Source of the DNA: VXNE01 sp965206615
GTDB lineage: Bacteria; Pseudomonadota; Gammaproteobacteria; Pseudomonadales; Azotimanducaceae
Direction of reading: 5' to 3'
Length of the DNA stretch: 64,000 nucleotides
Assembly: GCA_965206615.1 (NCBI GenBank)
Contig: OZ242219.1
Span: 62,001 to 126,000 of the forward strand
Below the pieces are notes generated by a model. It was not told where the DNA came from and made no database searches. It worked only from the letters and a program-made list of their open reading frames with translations. Positions 27,573-36,287 of this stretch are shown here, in pieces. The position numbers were made by a program, and so were the translations under genes. Every line of letters begins with the position of its first letter. Within the stretch, counting starts at the first letter, position 1.

Positions 27573-27667
27573 GTCCTTTCATGGAAGCTGCACCGGCGGT
27601 CACTGCGTTCCCTTGGCGCGTCTTCCACAAAAGGGGCCGAGCCCGGCGGCTGATTCAGCGCGGGACG

Positions 27668-27804
27668 TGTAGGGGCGACGCTTGTCGTCGCCCGTGTTGG
27701 GGCGGTGCACGATTTCGGGACGGGACGCCACAAGGGCGTCCCCTACAATGCCCGGACCAGGCCATGCCCTCTCTGGGAACGGGACGGGACAAGCCCGTCC
27801 TACG
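27668..27804. repeat. Cluster of REP-like palindromes, family A
   Basis: Three palindromic units follow one another: TAGGGGCGACGCTTGTCGTC (27670-27689, then GCCCG), GGGACGCCACAAGGGCGTCC (27722-27741, then CCTAC), and GGGACGGGACAAGCCCGTCC (27781-27800, then TACG). Each has complementary GC arms around an ACAAG or CTTGT centre. Similar units occur at 39182-39306 and 56668-56692. They are short, intergenic and palindromic, as REP sequences are. Confidence 0.7.
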
Positions 27805-27898
27805 TCGCCACGGGTGGCCATGCCCGTCCGACGTTCGTGTGGACCGCGAGGCTCCGCTCCCGTAGTCTCGCTGGCCTGGCTGTCCGTGGGAGGGGATC

Positions 27899-29089
27899 GT
27901 GTCAGGTCCGTTGCAGGGTATACGCGTACTCGATGTCGGTCTGCTGGTGCAGGGTCCGCAGGCGGCCGCGCTGCTCTCCGACATGGGTGCGGACGTCATC
28001 AAGGTCGAGTTGCCGGGCTTCGGCGACCAGGCGCGCTTCATACCGTTGTCCTTGCAGGACTTCCGCAGTGCCTTCTTCACCGCCTGCAATCGCGGCAAGA
28101 GGAGCCTGACGCTGGACCTGCGTACGGAGCAGGGTGCCGAGGTCTTTCGTCACCTCGCCCAGACCGCGGACGTCGTGGTGAGCAACTTCAAGCCGGGCAC
28201 GATGGACGCCTGGGGCTTGGGCTTCGAGGATCTTGCGGCGCGCAATCCGGGAATCGTCTGGGCCGCCGGCAGCACCTTCGGACCGACCGGTCCGGACGCG
28301 GAACGGGAAGGCGCGGACCTCGCCGGACAGGCGGCCGGGGGCCTGATCAGCACGACGGGGCGGGACGGCGATCCGCCCACTCCGGTGGGGGTCACGATCG
28401 CCGACCACATCGGTTCCCTCAACATGGCCTCGGGCATACTCGCGGCGCTGTTCTCAAGGCAGAGCACCGGCCGCGGCCAGCGTGTCGAGGTGTCGCTCCT
28501 CGGTGGTCAGATCTGGGCCCAGGCCGCGGAATACTCCCACTTCCTGCTCTGCGACGAGGTGCCGGGACGGGCCAACTACGGGCATCCCCTGATCCCCGCT
28601 GCCTATCGCATCTTCGAAACGGCCGACGGCTGGCTCGGCATCATCGGCGTGCCCCCGGAGTCGAAGGACGGCTTCCTGGTCGCCCTCGGTCGCCCGGAAC
28701 TCGCGGTGGACGAACGCCTGCAGTCGCCCATCATGCTGCCGGAGGATCTGGCCTGGTTCATCGGAGAACTCGAGCAGGCGTTCCGCACCCGTACCACTGC
28801 CGATTGGTGCCGTGTGCTGCGCGAAGTCGGCGTCCGCTACGCCCCGGTGCGCAACTACCGTGAAGTGGTCGAAGATCCGGGCCCGTGGGAGAACGGTTAC
28901 TTCACCCGGGTCGACGACGGCGACGGCACGGAGCATCGCGTGGTCGGGACGCCCATCCGCATGAGCGACACCCCACTCGCACCGGCCGCCGTGGCGCCCA
29001 CCCTCGGCGAACACACGGACGAAGTCCTGCGCGAGGCCGGGTACTCGGAAGCGGAGATCGCCGCGCTTCGCGATGCAGGGGCGTTGTAG
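27899..29089 (+). CDS. CaiB/BaiF (family III) CoA transferase
   Basis: A 396-residue acyl-CoA:carboxylate CoA transferase. Landmarks: PLQGIRVLDVG at the start, LLSDMGADVIKVELPG, NRGKRSLTLDLRTEQG, then VVVSNFKPGTMDAWGLGFED and IVWAAGSTFGPTGPDAERE. The family uses a catalytic Asp near residue 170; here GREGADLAGQAAGG-like sequence (REGADLAGQAAGG) supplies it. Family III enzymes move CoA between organic acids in carnitine, oxalate, bile-acid and fatty-acid breakdown; the substrate is unknown. GTG 27899 follows AGGGG. The TAG stop lies within the 4-bp target duplication of the MITE-like element that follows. Confidence 0.92.
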   Translation: MSGPLQGIRVLDVGLLVQGPQAAALLSDMGADVIKVELPGFGDQARFIPLSLQDFRSAFFTACNRGKRSLTLDLRTEQGAEVFRHLAQTADVVVSNFKPGTMDAWGLGFEDLAARNPGIVWAAGSTFGPTGPDAEREGADLAGQAAGGLISTTGRDGDPPTPVGVTIADHIGSLNMASGILAALFSRQSTGRGQRVEVSLLGGQIWAQAAEYSHFLLCDEVPGRANYGHPLIPAAYRIFETADGWLGIIGVPPESKDGFLVALGRPELAVDERLQSPIMLPEDLAWFIGELEQAFRTRTTADWCRVLREVGVRYAPVRNYREVVEDPGPWENGYFTRVDDGDGTEHRVVGTPIRMSDTPLAPAAVAPTLGEHTDEVLREAGYSEAEIAALRDAGAL

Positions 29090-29239
29090 GGAAGCTCTGA
29101 TTTATCGGAGCTTCCCGTGCGGTACAGGGATGTACCGCCAAGTTCATTGGCGTAAGCCATTGAACTTGTGAGCAAAACAAAACCGCGCTTTTGTTTAGCG
29201 ATCCTGATCAAGCCCAGGGAGGGCTTGATCAGAGGTTCC
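29090..29239. mobile_element. MITE-like 150-bp element with inverted ends and 4-bp target duplication
   Basis: The ends are GGAAGCTCTGAT (29090-29101) and its near-perfect inverse ATCAGAGGTTCC (29228-29239), with one mismatch. Both sides are flanked by GTAG (29086-29089 and 29240-29243), a target-site duplication. Inside are several hairpins, for example GCGGTACAGGGATGTACCGC, AACAAAACCGCGCTTTTGTT, and TGATCAAGCCC/GGGCTTGATCA. There is no coding capacity and it is more AT-rich than its surroundings. End sequence and duplication length resemble IS5-group elements, so it was probably moved by such a transposase (inference). Confidence 0.78.
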
Positions 29240-29304
29240 GTAGGCGCGCCCCCGGTAGCGGCGCCAGGATCAATACCGTAGCGCGAACGAAGGGAGAGTG
29301 AAGG

Positions 29305-29937
29305 GTGAATACACGCAAGGCGTTGCTCGCGATCGTCACGCTGGTCGGTTGCGCGACCGCGTGTGGCCAGGCAGGAAATCGAGGCGACCTGCTGCTGGAT
29401 CCGAACCTGGCCGAAGCCGGGGATCTGATGTCCCTGCCGCACATGGACGACGCCCTGGCCGCAGCGGTCGTGGCCGGTCGTCCCTACCTTTCGGCTGCCG
29501 CCCTGGACGCGGTACTCGGGCAGGCTCTGGACCGCGCCGAGCGCGAGGCGGTCTACGCCCGCATGTTCCGCCAGGTCGATCTCAATCGGGCCGGTGATGC
29601 GGAGATCATGATCATTCCGGGCATGTCCAAGCGCATGGCCCACGAGTTCGAGGAGTACCGTCCGTACACCTCACTGGAGCAGTTCCGCCGCGAGATCGGC
29701 AAGTACGTCGATGCCGACGAAGTCGCGCGACTCGAGCGCCACGTGTTCATTCCCCTCAACCTGAACACGGCCTCCAGAGCGGATCTGATGACCATCCCGG
29801 GCATGTCGCGCCGCATGGCGCACGAGTTCGAGGAATACCGCCCCTACACATCTCTTGAGCAGTTTCGCCGTGAGATCGGCAAGTACGTCGACGCCGCGGA
29901 GGTGGCCCGACTGGAGAGCTACATCACGCTCGAATAG
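29305..29937 (+). CDS. Exported helix-hairpin-helix (ComEA-like) protein with duplicated domain
   Basis: A 210-residue protein beginning with a signal peptide that contains possible lipobox cysteines (TLVGC, CATAC). Residues about 95-145 and 155-205 are two nearly identical units: (V/L)(D/N)LN.A....(L/I)M.IPGMS(K/R)RMAHEFEEYRPYTSLE, then FRREIGKYVDA.EVARLE. The N.A....L..IPG core is the helix-hairpin-helix of ComEA-type DNA-binding proteins. A third, degenerate unit (LMSLPHMDDALAAAVVAGRP) precedes them. Function may be extracytoplasmic DNA binding, but this is inferred. GTG 29305 follows GGGAGAGTGAAGG. The next gene follows after 32 bases. Confidence 0.8.
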   Translation: MNTRKALLAIVTLVGCATACGQAGNRGDLLLDPNLAEAGDLMSLPHMDDALAAAVVAGRPYLSAAALDAVLGQALDRAEREAVYARMFRQVDLNRAGDAEIMIIPGMSKRMAHEFEEYRPYTSLEQFRREIGKYVDADEVARLERHVFIPLNLNTASRADLMTIPGMSRRMAHEFEEYRPYTSLEQFRREIGKYVDAAEVARLESYITLE

Positions 29938-29969
29938 CCGCAAGGCCGGACAGCGACCAGACTCGCGAG

Positions 29970-30572
29970 ATGCCTAACGCCTCCCGCTGCCTGCTATGGC
30001 TCGTGCTGGCCGGCCCGGTCGCGGTGCAGACGGTCCGCTACCTGACGGAGGCGATCTACTACGGGGAGTACCTGCACTGGACCGGCGTCCAGGCGACGCG
30101 GCTCCTGATCCTCACGCTGGCCGTGACGCCGCTGCGGCTCCTCTTGCCGCGCACCCGCTGGATACTGTGGCTCGTCGCCAGGCGGCGCGACCTGGGCCTC
30201 GCCACGTTCCTGTACGCGGCGCTGCACGCGCTGGCCTACCTCCTGAGAAAGGCCGATGCGGGAACGATCCTTGAAGAGGCGATGCAAGCCGGCATGCTGG
30301 TGGGCTGGATCGGCCTGCTGCTGCTGCTGGCGCTCGCGGCGACCAGCAACGACTACAGCGTGCGTGCTCTCCGCGGCCGGTGGAAAATCCTGCACCGGTG
30401 CATCTACGCAGCGGCGCTGCTGACATTCGCCCACTGGATCCTGACGGCGTTCGACCCGGGCAGCGGCTATCTGCATCTTGCGGTGGCGGTTGCGTTGCTC
30501 GCGGTGCGCGCTTGGCCGCTCCGGGGAGGCCGGCGCGGCGCTCGCTCGTCCGGATCCGGTAGCGCGCCCTGA
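29970..30572 (+). CDS. MsrQ/YedZ-like haem-binding membrane protein
   Basis: A 200-residue membrane protein of the ferric-reductase-like transmembrane group. Features match MsrQ (YedZ): LLILTLAVTPLRLLLPR, then RRRDLGLATFLYAALHALAY with a haem-ligand His, then LALAATSNDYSVRALRGRWK, and LHRCIYAAALLTFAHWI with further His candidates. MsrQ passes electrons from the quinone pool or flavin to the periplasmic methionine sulfoxide reductase MsrP. No msrP gene is nearby, so the partner may differ. It lies 32 bases behind the helix-hairpin-helix lipoprotein gene on the same strand. Confidence 0.82.
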   Translation: MPNASRCLLWLVLAGPVAVQTVRYLTEAIYYGEYLHWTGVQATRLLILTLAVTPLRLLLPRTRWILWLVARRRDLGLATFLYAALHALAYLLRKADAGTILEEAMQAGMLVGWIGLLLLLALAATSNDYSVRALRGRWKILHRCIYAAALLTFAHWILTAFDPGSGYLHLAVAVALLAVRAWPLRGGRRGARSSGSGSAP

Positions 30573-30595
30573 CCATGGCCGGCGGGCGACCGCGC

Positions 30596-31570
30596 CTACA
30601 GTGCTCGCAAACGGATGGAGCCGCCCGAGGTTCGCAACTTGAGCAGCGGACCGCCCCCGGCGACTGTGGCGCGCAGGCTCGAGTTGTCGAGCTTGTCCCC
30701 AACCGACACCGGCAGGTCGGTCACGACACGGCCCCCGGATGTCCTGGCGTCGACCTCGAGCCCGATACCGTCCGCCAGACCCACCTCGATGTCGCCGCCC
30801 GAGGTGCGCAGGGTGGAGCCGCGCGTGGGTTGCGCCGCGAGTTCCGCACGGATGGAGCCACCGGAAGTGCGTGCCTCGATGGGCCCGAGTACGTCGTCGA
30901 GGTGTATGGAACCGCCGGAGGTGCGAGCCGATACGCCGCCCGCCGCGCCGCCAATGTGGATCGCTCCGCCGGAGGTTCGCGCTTCCACCGGACCGCCCGC
31001 GCTGCCAAGTTCGATGGAGCCGCCTGACGTATGTGCGGTGATCGCTCCGCCGGCGCCCGCGATGCGAATGGAGCCGCCCGAGGTCTCTGCTGCCACCGCG
31101 CCCGTGATCGCGCCGATGGCCAGGTTGCCGCCGGACGTGCGGGCCGCCAGCTCTCCTTCCAGGTCGCCGACTTCGATGTTTCCGCCGTGGGTCGCGAGGG
31201 CCAGGTCGTGCCGCAAGGGCACCGTCAGGCGAAACTGCGGCCCGCCTTCCCAGTCGCGAATCCACCCGAGCAGTCCCCAGTCGAGGACGCCCCGGCTCGG
31301 CCGTTCTCCGCGGATGGTCAGCGTGTCGTCTTCCTGGACGTAGTCGAGGTCGAGCCTTTCCGCATCTTGCACGGTCAGTTCGACGGTCTCGCCGTCGCCG
31401 GTCGTCACGACCAGGCTGCCCCACTCCACGTCCAGCACGAGCCGGTCGCCGGACGCGACATCGAAGGAGCTGCGCTCGGTTTCGGCGTGCACGCAGGCTG
31501 CAACGAACAGGATGGCACACACGGCCGCGATGGCAGGGAGAAGGCGCAGAGTGTCGGAGGACTGGCGCAT
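30596..31570 (-). CDS. DUF4097-type beta-repeat exported protein
   Basis: A 324-residue protein with a signal peptide (LLPAIAAVCAILFVAACVHA; the AAC could be a lipobox) and a right-handed beta-repeat body. From about residue 115, a unit of about 18 residues recurs at least ten times, each centred on (A/E)(A/T)RTSGGSI.(I/L), for example VEARTSGGAIHIGGAAGGVS. This is the DUF4097/DUF4098 style of repeat. Such proteins often occur beside sigma/anti-sigma pairs or stress regulators, but their role is unclear. ATG 31570 is the first Met giving a signal peptide. It is convergent with the MsrQ-like gene, 23 bases apart. Confidence 0.8.
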   Translation of the reverse strand: MRQSSDTLRLLPAIAAVCAILFVAACVHAETERSSFDVASGDRLVLDVEWGSLVVTTGDGETVELTVQDAERLDLDYVQEDDTLTIRGERPSRGVLDWGLLGWIRDWEGGPQFRLTVPLRHDLALATHGGNIEVGDLEGELAARTSGGNLAIGAITGAVAAETSGGSIRIAGAGGAITAHTSGGSIELGSAGGPVEARTSGGAIHIGGAAGGVSARTSGGSIHLDDVLGPIEARTSGGSIRAELAAQPTRGSTLRTSGGDIEVGLADGIGLEVDARTSGGRVVTDLPVSVGDKLDNSSLRATVAGGGPLLKLRTSGGSIRLRAL

Positions 31571-31951
31571 GGGAATTCCCGTCGCATGTTGACTGGTATG
31601 ACAGGCTCTAACAAGAAACGTGCCACCCTCTGAAGGCCCGTGGATGCGGGGTCCCCGGTGGGTGTTCGAACGGCCCGTGCCTCGGAATGCGGTGGTTTCA
31701 GCCAGAAGATGGCGGAATTGACCGGGGCGCGGGCCCGCGCGAGACGCTTCGACGCCCTCGCTCCGGAGAGGCCGGGGCCGGCAGTTCGAGGGCAAGCGCA
31801 GGCCGGTCGCACTTGCCCGGACAGACGGCTAAGGTGCCGCCACGGAACCACAGGAAACCTCATGCACGCATCCCGTGCGATATCGTGCCCATGGACCCGG
31901 ACAGCCGCCGGCTGATCCGCGAGCACTGGCCAACACAGGTACCCCGATCCG
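31571..31951. other. Divergent intergenic region, no gene seen
   Basis: About 380 bases between the starts of the minus-strand DUF4097 gene and the plus-strand sulfatase gene, so promoters for both should lie here. I could not find a clean -35/-10 pair or a recognisable coding segment. Confidence 0.4.
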
Positions 31952-33427
31952 ATGAACGCCCCGAACGACAGCCGCCCCAACATCGTGCTCTTCATGACCG
32001 ACGAACAGCGCGGTGACTGCCTCGGCATCGACGGTCATCCGGTCCTGCAGACCCCGTACCTCGACGAACTCGCGACGGGCGGCGTTCGCTTTCGTCGGGC
32101 CTACTCGGCGTGTCCGGTGTGTGTCCCCGCCCGGCGTACGCTGATGACCGGCAGGAAGCCGGCGTCGCACGGCGTGCTGATGAACGAGGTCGGCTGGCTC
32201 GACGGCCCGACGCTGCCGGGCGAACTCTCGCGGGCCGGCTACCAGACCCATCTCGTCGGCAAGCTGCATCTCTTTCCGCGGCGCAAGCTGTACGGGTTCG
32301 ACAGTGCCACCTGGGCGGACAGTCCGCGGGGTGTACCGGCTTCGGACGACTATCAGCTCTTCCTCGCCCGCGAGGGCGCGCGCGGCTGGAACCCGGGGCT
32401 TGCGCACGGCGCCCACCAGAACGGCTGGGTGGCGCGGCCCTGGCACCTGTCGGAGCACCTGCACTTCACCAACTGGTGTGCCGACCAGGCGCTCGAGTTC
32501 CTGCACCGGCGGGATCCCACCGTACCGTTTTTCCTGAAAGTCAGCTTCTACCCGCCGCACCAGCCCTGCACGCCGCCGCAGCCGTATTGGGACCGGTACA
32601 TGGCGATGGACCTGCCGGAGCCGGTGGTGGGCGACTGGGCGCGGGTATTCGACGGCCCGATGCGCGGCCTGTCCGTGACGTCGTGGCGCACGGCGCTGGA
32701 ACCCGAGTTGATCCGGCAGTACCGCGCCGGCTACTACGGTTCGATCAACCACATCGACGACCAGATCGGCCGCGTACTCTCGACGCTGCCCCCGGACACC
32801 GTGGTCGTCTTCGTCTCCGACCACGGCGAGATGCTGGGCGACCACCAGTGGATTCGCAAGCGCAACGGCTTCGAAGGCTCCGCCCGCATCCCCTTTCTGC
32901 TGCGCCTGCCACCCGACCCGCGCTGGTCGTCCACACGCGGACAGGTGCGTGAGGAACTGGTGGAACTCATGGACCTGATGCCGACACTGCTGGACGTCGC
33001 GGGTGTCGAGATCCCGGACAGCGTCGAGGGACGGAGCCTGCTGCCGCTCGTCACGGGCGCCGACACCTCCTGGCGCTCGGTGCTGCATGGAGAGTGCGCC
33101 ATCGTCCCGACCCTCGACAGCGGCATGCAGTACATGACCGACGGCAAGCGCAAGTACATCTGGTATCCCGGCACCGGCCAGGCGCACTACTTCGACATCG
33201 CGAACGACCCCGACGAGATGCGCAACCTGGCGGCGAGTCCGTCGCACCGCGCCGAGATCGAGACCTGGCAGGGCCGTCTGGCGGAGGAACTTGCCGGGCG
33301 CCCGGAGGGTTTCGTCGAGAACGGTCGGCTCCGTGTCACCGGTGGCCCGGCGGCGCCGGTCATGGATTGGGTGCGGCCGGTCGATGAGTCCTTCGGTACG
33401 GTGGAGATGACGCCGACCGTGTCCTGA
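31952..33427 (+). CDS. Sulfatase (Cys-type arylsulfatase family)
   Basis: A 491-residue type I sulfatase or phosphonate-monoester-hydrolase-like enzyme. The start RPNIVLFMTDEQRGD holds metal-binding Asp residues. The signature CVPARRTLMTGRKP near residue 57 carries the Cys that is converted to formylglycine (C-x-P-x-R), and VVVFVSDHGEMLGDH holds the second metal-binding pair. No signal peptide is visible, so it may be cytoplasmic. No formylglycine-generating enzyme gene is in the window. The substrate is unknown; carbohydrate or organic sulfate esters are the family norm. Confidence 0.93.
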   Translation: MNAPNDSRPNIVLFMTDEQRGDCLGIDGHPVLQTPYLDELATGGVRFRRAYSACPVCVPARRTLMTGRKPASHGVLMNEVGWLDGPTLPGELSRAGYQTHLVGKLHLFPRRKLYGFDSATWADSPRGVPASDDYQLFLAREGARGWNPGLAHGAHQNGWVARPWHLSEHLHFTNWCADQALEFLHRRDPTVPFFLKVSFYPPHQPCTPPQPYWDRYMAMDLPEPVVGDWARVFDGPMRGLSVTSWRTALEPELIRQYRAGYYGSINHIDDQIGRVLSTLPPDTVVVFVSDHGEMLGDHQWIRKRNGFEGSARIPFLLRLPPDPRWSSTRGQVREELVELMDLMPTLLDVAGVEIPDSVEGRSLLPLVTGADTSWRSVLHGECAIVPTLDSGMQYMTDGKRKYIWYPGTGQAHYFDIANDPDEMRNLAASPSHRAEIETWQGRLAEELAGRPEGFVENGRLRVTGGPAAPVMDWVRPVDESFGTVEMTPTVS

Positions 33428-33433
33428 CACGTC

Positions 33434-33795
33434 CTGACCCTCGGGCCCGCAGGCCATCTCGCCGTTGCAGTTCATCTCCGGGTCGAAGTAGGGGCCCTGG
33501 CCCTGGAGCACCTTCCACTCGTCGAAGCCGGTGGGCCAGTGGGGGGCCTCGTCGCCGAGGTGCCACTTGCCGAAGATCGCCGTCTGGTAGCCCGCCGCGT
33601 GCAGCTCCCTGGCGACGTTGGGCAGCGTATTGTCCGGGTGTGCGCCGATCGTGGTCACGCCGTTCACATGGTTATGGGCGCCCGTCAGGATCGCGGCCCG
33701 GCTCGGCTCGCAGATGCTGTTCGTGCAGAAGCAGCGGTCGAAGCGCGCGCCTTCGTCGGCGATCCGGTCCAGGTTGGGATGTTCGGGCGACGGTC
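33434..33795 (-). pseudogene. Fragment of a second sulfatase gene
   Basis: About 120 codons on the minus strand encode the N-terminal part of a different sulfatase: HPNLDRIADEGARFDRCF, then the formylglycine motif CEPSRAAILTGAHNHVNG, then NVARELHAAGYQTAIFGKWH. The first about 25 residues (the NIL.I..DD metal-binding start) are missing, and the gene is cut on its 3' side within a few bases of the stop of the intact sulfatase. The long frame it sits in continues as antisense of that gene and is not real. The relic does not closely match its neighbour, so it is not a simple local duplication. Confidence 0.75.
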
Positions 33796-33953
33796 GTTCA
33801 CGTCGTGCCTCAAGGCCAACAGCAGGGCAACTTGCCACCCGTCGATGCGGAAGTCCACGAGGCGCCGGTGTCGGAAGCGGTTTTCGTCGCCGCCTTACCC
33901 ACACGCCGCGCAAACAAGGCAGAATTCGGCCCGACGCCGGTGATCGACACAGC

Positions 33954-34934
33954 ATGAACGCGGAGATCAGGATCGAACGCCAGCAGAACAGAAGCGGCGC
34001 TGCCGCCCTCGCCGACCAGGGGTTCGGCCGCGTGGCCACGGAGAACGCCCCGCAGTTCGACAGGACGGATATCACCGGCGTATACGACTTCTTCGCCGAG
34101 AACGGCTTCGTCGTCATCGCGGAGTGTCTGTCGGAACGGGAACTCGAACACCTGAACGAGTTCTATGATCGTACCCAGCGGGAGCGGCCCCAGGCGTGGG
34201 GTCTCACGGAGCGTCGCAAGCCGCACCACCGCTCCCAGGGCCTGATCTTCTCCCAGCCGCTGCTCGACCATCCGGAGCTGGACCCCTACACCCAGCATCC
34301 GGGTTCGTATCCGGCGGTGTGCAGGATCCTCGGTGGCGAGGACAGGGTCCGCTTCAGCGAGTTCAACTTTCGCGAAGCGCCGGAGAATGGGGGGCTCGGC
34401 GGCCAGAACTTCCACCACGACGCGACGTTGCCCGACCGTTTCCTGCGCCAGCCCTACATGCCGGTGGACTGGCTGTGCGCCATTCACTACCTCACCGACG
34501 TGGGTGCTGGAGCCCCGGCCTTTGCCGTCGTGCCGAAGAGCAACCGGTCCGAGACGCTGCGCGACGCGTACGAGTCCCTGGGCGACGCCTACCTGGAGAC
34601 GCCGGTCTTCGGCCCCGCCGGCACCTGCATCCTGTATGACACGGCCACCTGGCACTGCCGCTTCGATGGCGACGGCCGGCAGCGCCGCCGCACCTGGCAC
34701 CAGTACTACGCGCGCGGCGGCTGGCTGCGCAGTTCGCTTCCCGACACCGACCGCTACCTGCGCCCGCCGACGCGTTGCCTGACGGACTGGAATCTCTTTC
34801 CGGAACGCCTGGCGTTGCATTCGGACCCACAGAAACGCCTGTTCTTTTCGCACTGGAACACCGCGCAGTGCGAGTGGGTGGCGTCCGGATTCTCCGACGC
34901 AGTGCGGGCGAGCATGCCGCGGGGATATCAGTAG
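33954..34934 (+). CDS. PhyH-family Fe(II)/2-oxoglutarate dioxygenase
   Basis: A 326-residue non-haem iron dioxygenase. DFFAENGFVVIAECLSEREL is the usual PhyH opening, NFHHDATLPDRFL carries the HxD iron pair, and ILYDTATWHCRFDGDGRQRR the distal His and the Arg that binds 2-oxoglutarate. Such enzymes hydroxylate diverse small molecules, not only phytanoyl-CoA. ATG 33954 starts at the first Met with family similarity; the frame upstream overlaps the sulfatase relic. It is followed, 134 bases later, by another PhyH gene of low similarity. Confidence 0.87.
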   Translation: MNAEIRIERQQNRSGAAALADQGFGRVATENAPQFDRTDITGVYDFFAENGFVVIAECLSERELEHLNEFYDRTQRERPQAWGLTERRKPHHRSQGLIFSQPLLDHPELDPYTQHPGSYPAVCRILGGEDRVRFSEFNFREAPENGGLGGQNFHHDATLPDRFLRQPYMPVDWLCAIHYLTDVGAGAPAFAVVPKSNRSETLRDAYESLGDAYLETPVFGPAGTCILYDTATWHCRFDGDGRQRRRTWHQYYARGGWLRSSLPDTDRYLRPPTRCLTDWNLFPERLALHSDPQKRLFFSHWNTAQCEWVASGFSDAVRASMPRGYQ

Positions 34935-35068
34935 GGCAGGGCTGTCAACGACCCCTGTTGCGCGGATGATTTCTGGGCGTGCGCTCGTTGCCCCCGCGCT
35001 GCGTTGACCGTCCGGGGCAGGTTGTTATGCTGTGTCAAGGTTTCATACGCCTTCGTGGAGGAACGAAC

Positions 35069-36019
35069 ATGGCCAGTGAGAACGTCGGCGCGCTACCGAT
35101 CACTCCGGAAATCGAGGCGCTCGGCCTCGAGAAGTATGCGCGGGAGCTCGAGCGGGACGGGCTCACCATCGTGCCGCCCGAGGCCAACGCGTTCGGCCTC
35201 GATCGCATCGACCGGATCGTCGAGAGCATTCTCGAACGCGCTCACGAGATGACGGGGGTGCGGTTCACCCTTGAGGAAGGCCCGCTCGAAGAGCTCGAGT
35301 TTCCACAGCGCGAGTTCACGCCCGAGATGCGCGCGGCGCTCAGGGCCAGGGGCATGGAGGAAGCCGTCCTCAACCCCACACAGTTCCTGATCCAGAAGCT
35401 GACCCAGGTCGACCGCCTGTTTCGCGATCTGGCGCTGAATCCCGCATCGTTGGCCCTGCAGAACCATTTGATGGCCGGCGAGACGCGCCTGTCGAGCGTC
35501 AACTGCTTCGTCAAGTGGCAGGGCGATTTCGGCTACGGGCCAGGGCTGGGCCTGCATGCCGATCAGGGGCGCGTGCCGACGCCGTGGGGGGCGGTGGCGC
35601 ATACGGCCAACAGCACCTGGTGTCTCACCGACTACACGCTGGCCGGCGGCGCCCTCGCCTACGTTCCCGGTTCGCACAGGGAAGGCAAGCCCGCACCGCC
35701 GCCGGAGCGGGTGCAGGATGCGGTTCCGGCGGAGGCGCCCAAGGGTTCCGTGATCGTCTGGCACGGCGCGACGTGGCACGGTGCCTTTCCGCGCAAGGAG
35801 AAGGGCTTGCGTCTCGGGCTCGCCGTCTACCATCGCCACGCTGCCAACCTGCCGCAGGAGGACGTCCCCGGACAGACCACCGAGGAGATGGTGCAGGACT
35901 GCGACAATCCCGATGGCTATCGCGTTATCGCAGGGTTGACGGACAAGTTCCCGTACCGCGAGACGCAGAGCGAGGTCGTCCCGCATGCGCGCACGGCATC
36001 GGTCGCCGCGGGTGGCTGA
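35069..36019 (+). CDS. PhyH-family Fe(II)/2-oxoglutarate dioxygenase
   Basis: A 316-residue paralogue, quite different from its upstream neighbour. The iron site is GLGLHADQGRVPTPWGA (HxD) with the distal His in VIVWHGATWHGAF and an Arg in KGLRLGLAVY. YTLAGGALAYVPGSHREGKP is the typical PhyH strand before the distal His. ATG 35069 follows GGAGG with good spacing. The C-terminal TDKFPYRETQ shows no extra domain. It may form a unit with the PhyH gene before it. Substrate unknown. Confidence 0.88.
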   Translation: MASENVGALPITPEIEALGLEKYARELERDGLTIVPPEANAFGLDRIDRIVESILERAHEMTGVRFTLEEGPLEELEFPQREFTPEMRAALRARGMEEAVLNPTQFLIQKLTQVDRLFRDLALNPASLALQNHLMAGETRLSSVNCFVKWQGDFGYGPGLGLHADQGRVPTPWGAVAHTANSTWCLTDYTLAGGALAYVPGSHREGKPAPPPERVQDAVPAEAPKGSVIVWHGATWHGAFPRKEKGLRLGLAVYHRHAANLPQEDVPGQTTEEMVQDCDNPDGYRVIAGLTDKFPYRETQSEVVPHARTASVAAGG

Positions 36020-36054
36020 AAGCCGGCGCCTCGTGGAATACAACGGGACGGGGC

Positions 36055-36115
36055 GGCGTCAGGTCGGGGCGCCGACCTGCAACTCGACGAACCGACGGTA
36101 GGCGCCGCTTCCTCG
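36055..36115 (-). repeat. Fragment of an ABC-exporter gene 3' end
   Basis: Read on the minus strand, 17 codons give GAYRRFVELQVGAPT and a stop, nearly the same as the C-terminus of the ABC exporter at 52760 (GGAYRRFVELQVGPNAV). A third copy of this tail lies near 51297-51321. No other part of an exporter gene is present here, so it is a scattered tail fragment or part of a repeat that includes this tail. Confidence 0.65.
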
Positions 36116-36159
36116 AGGGTAGCGGCCCGGCCAACCCCCCAGCTGGCGGCGCCACTTCA

Positions 36160-36245
36160 TGCAAGGCGTGGCTGGGCCGGAGGCGCGCCGGCGCGTAGCG
36201 AGCTCGCGAGCGAGTGCCGGACCGGCTATGCGGCGCTACGGTTGC
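36160..36245 (+). repeat. Dispersed intergenic repeat, family B
   Basis: GGCGTGGCTGGGCCGGAGGC, then GCGCGTAGCGAGCTCGCGAG, then CGGACCGGCTATGCGGCGCT. It is almost base-for-base the reverse complement of 27499-27572, about 8.6 kb away, and related to the two copies at 39415-39595. Confidence 0.75.
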
Positions 36246-36287
36246 TGCGGCGTGTGTTGCAGGCGAGGGCGAGATACCGGGACGCCG

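Noticed and set aside
31829..34117. A single 760-residue minus-strand gene
   Set aside because: Only the 33434-33795 part is sulfatase-like; the rest is antisense of the intact sulfatase and the PhyH start.
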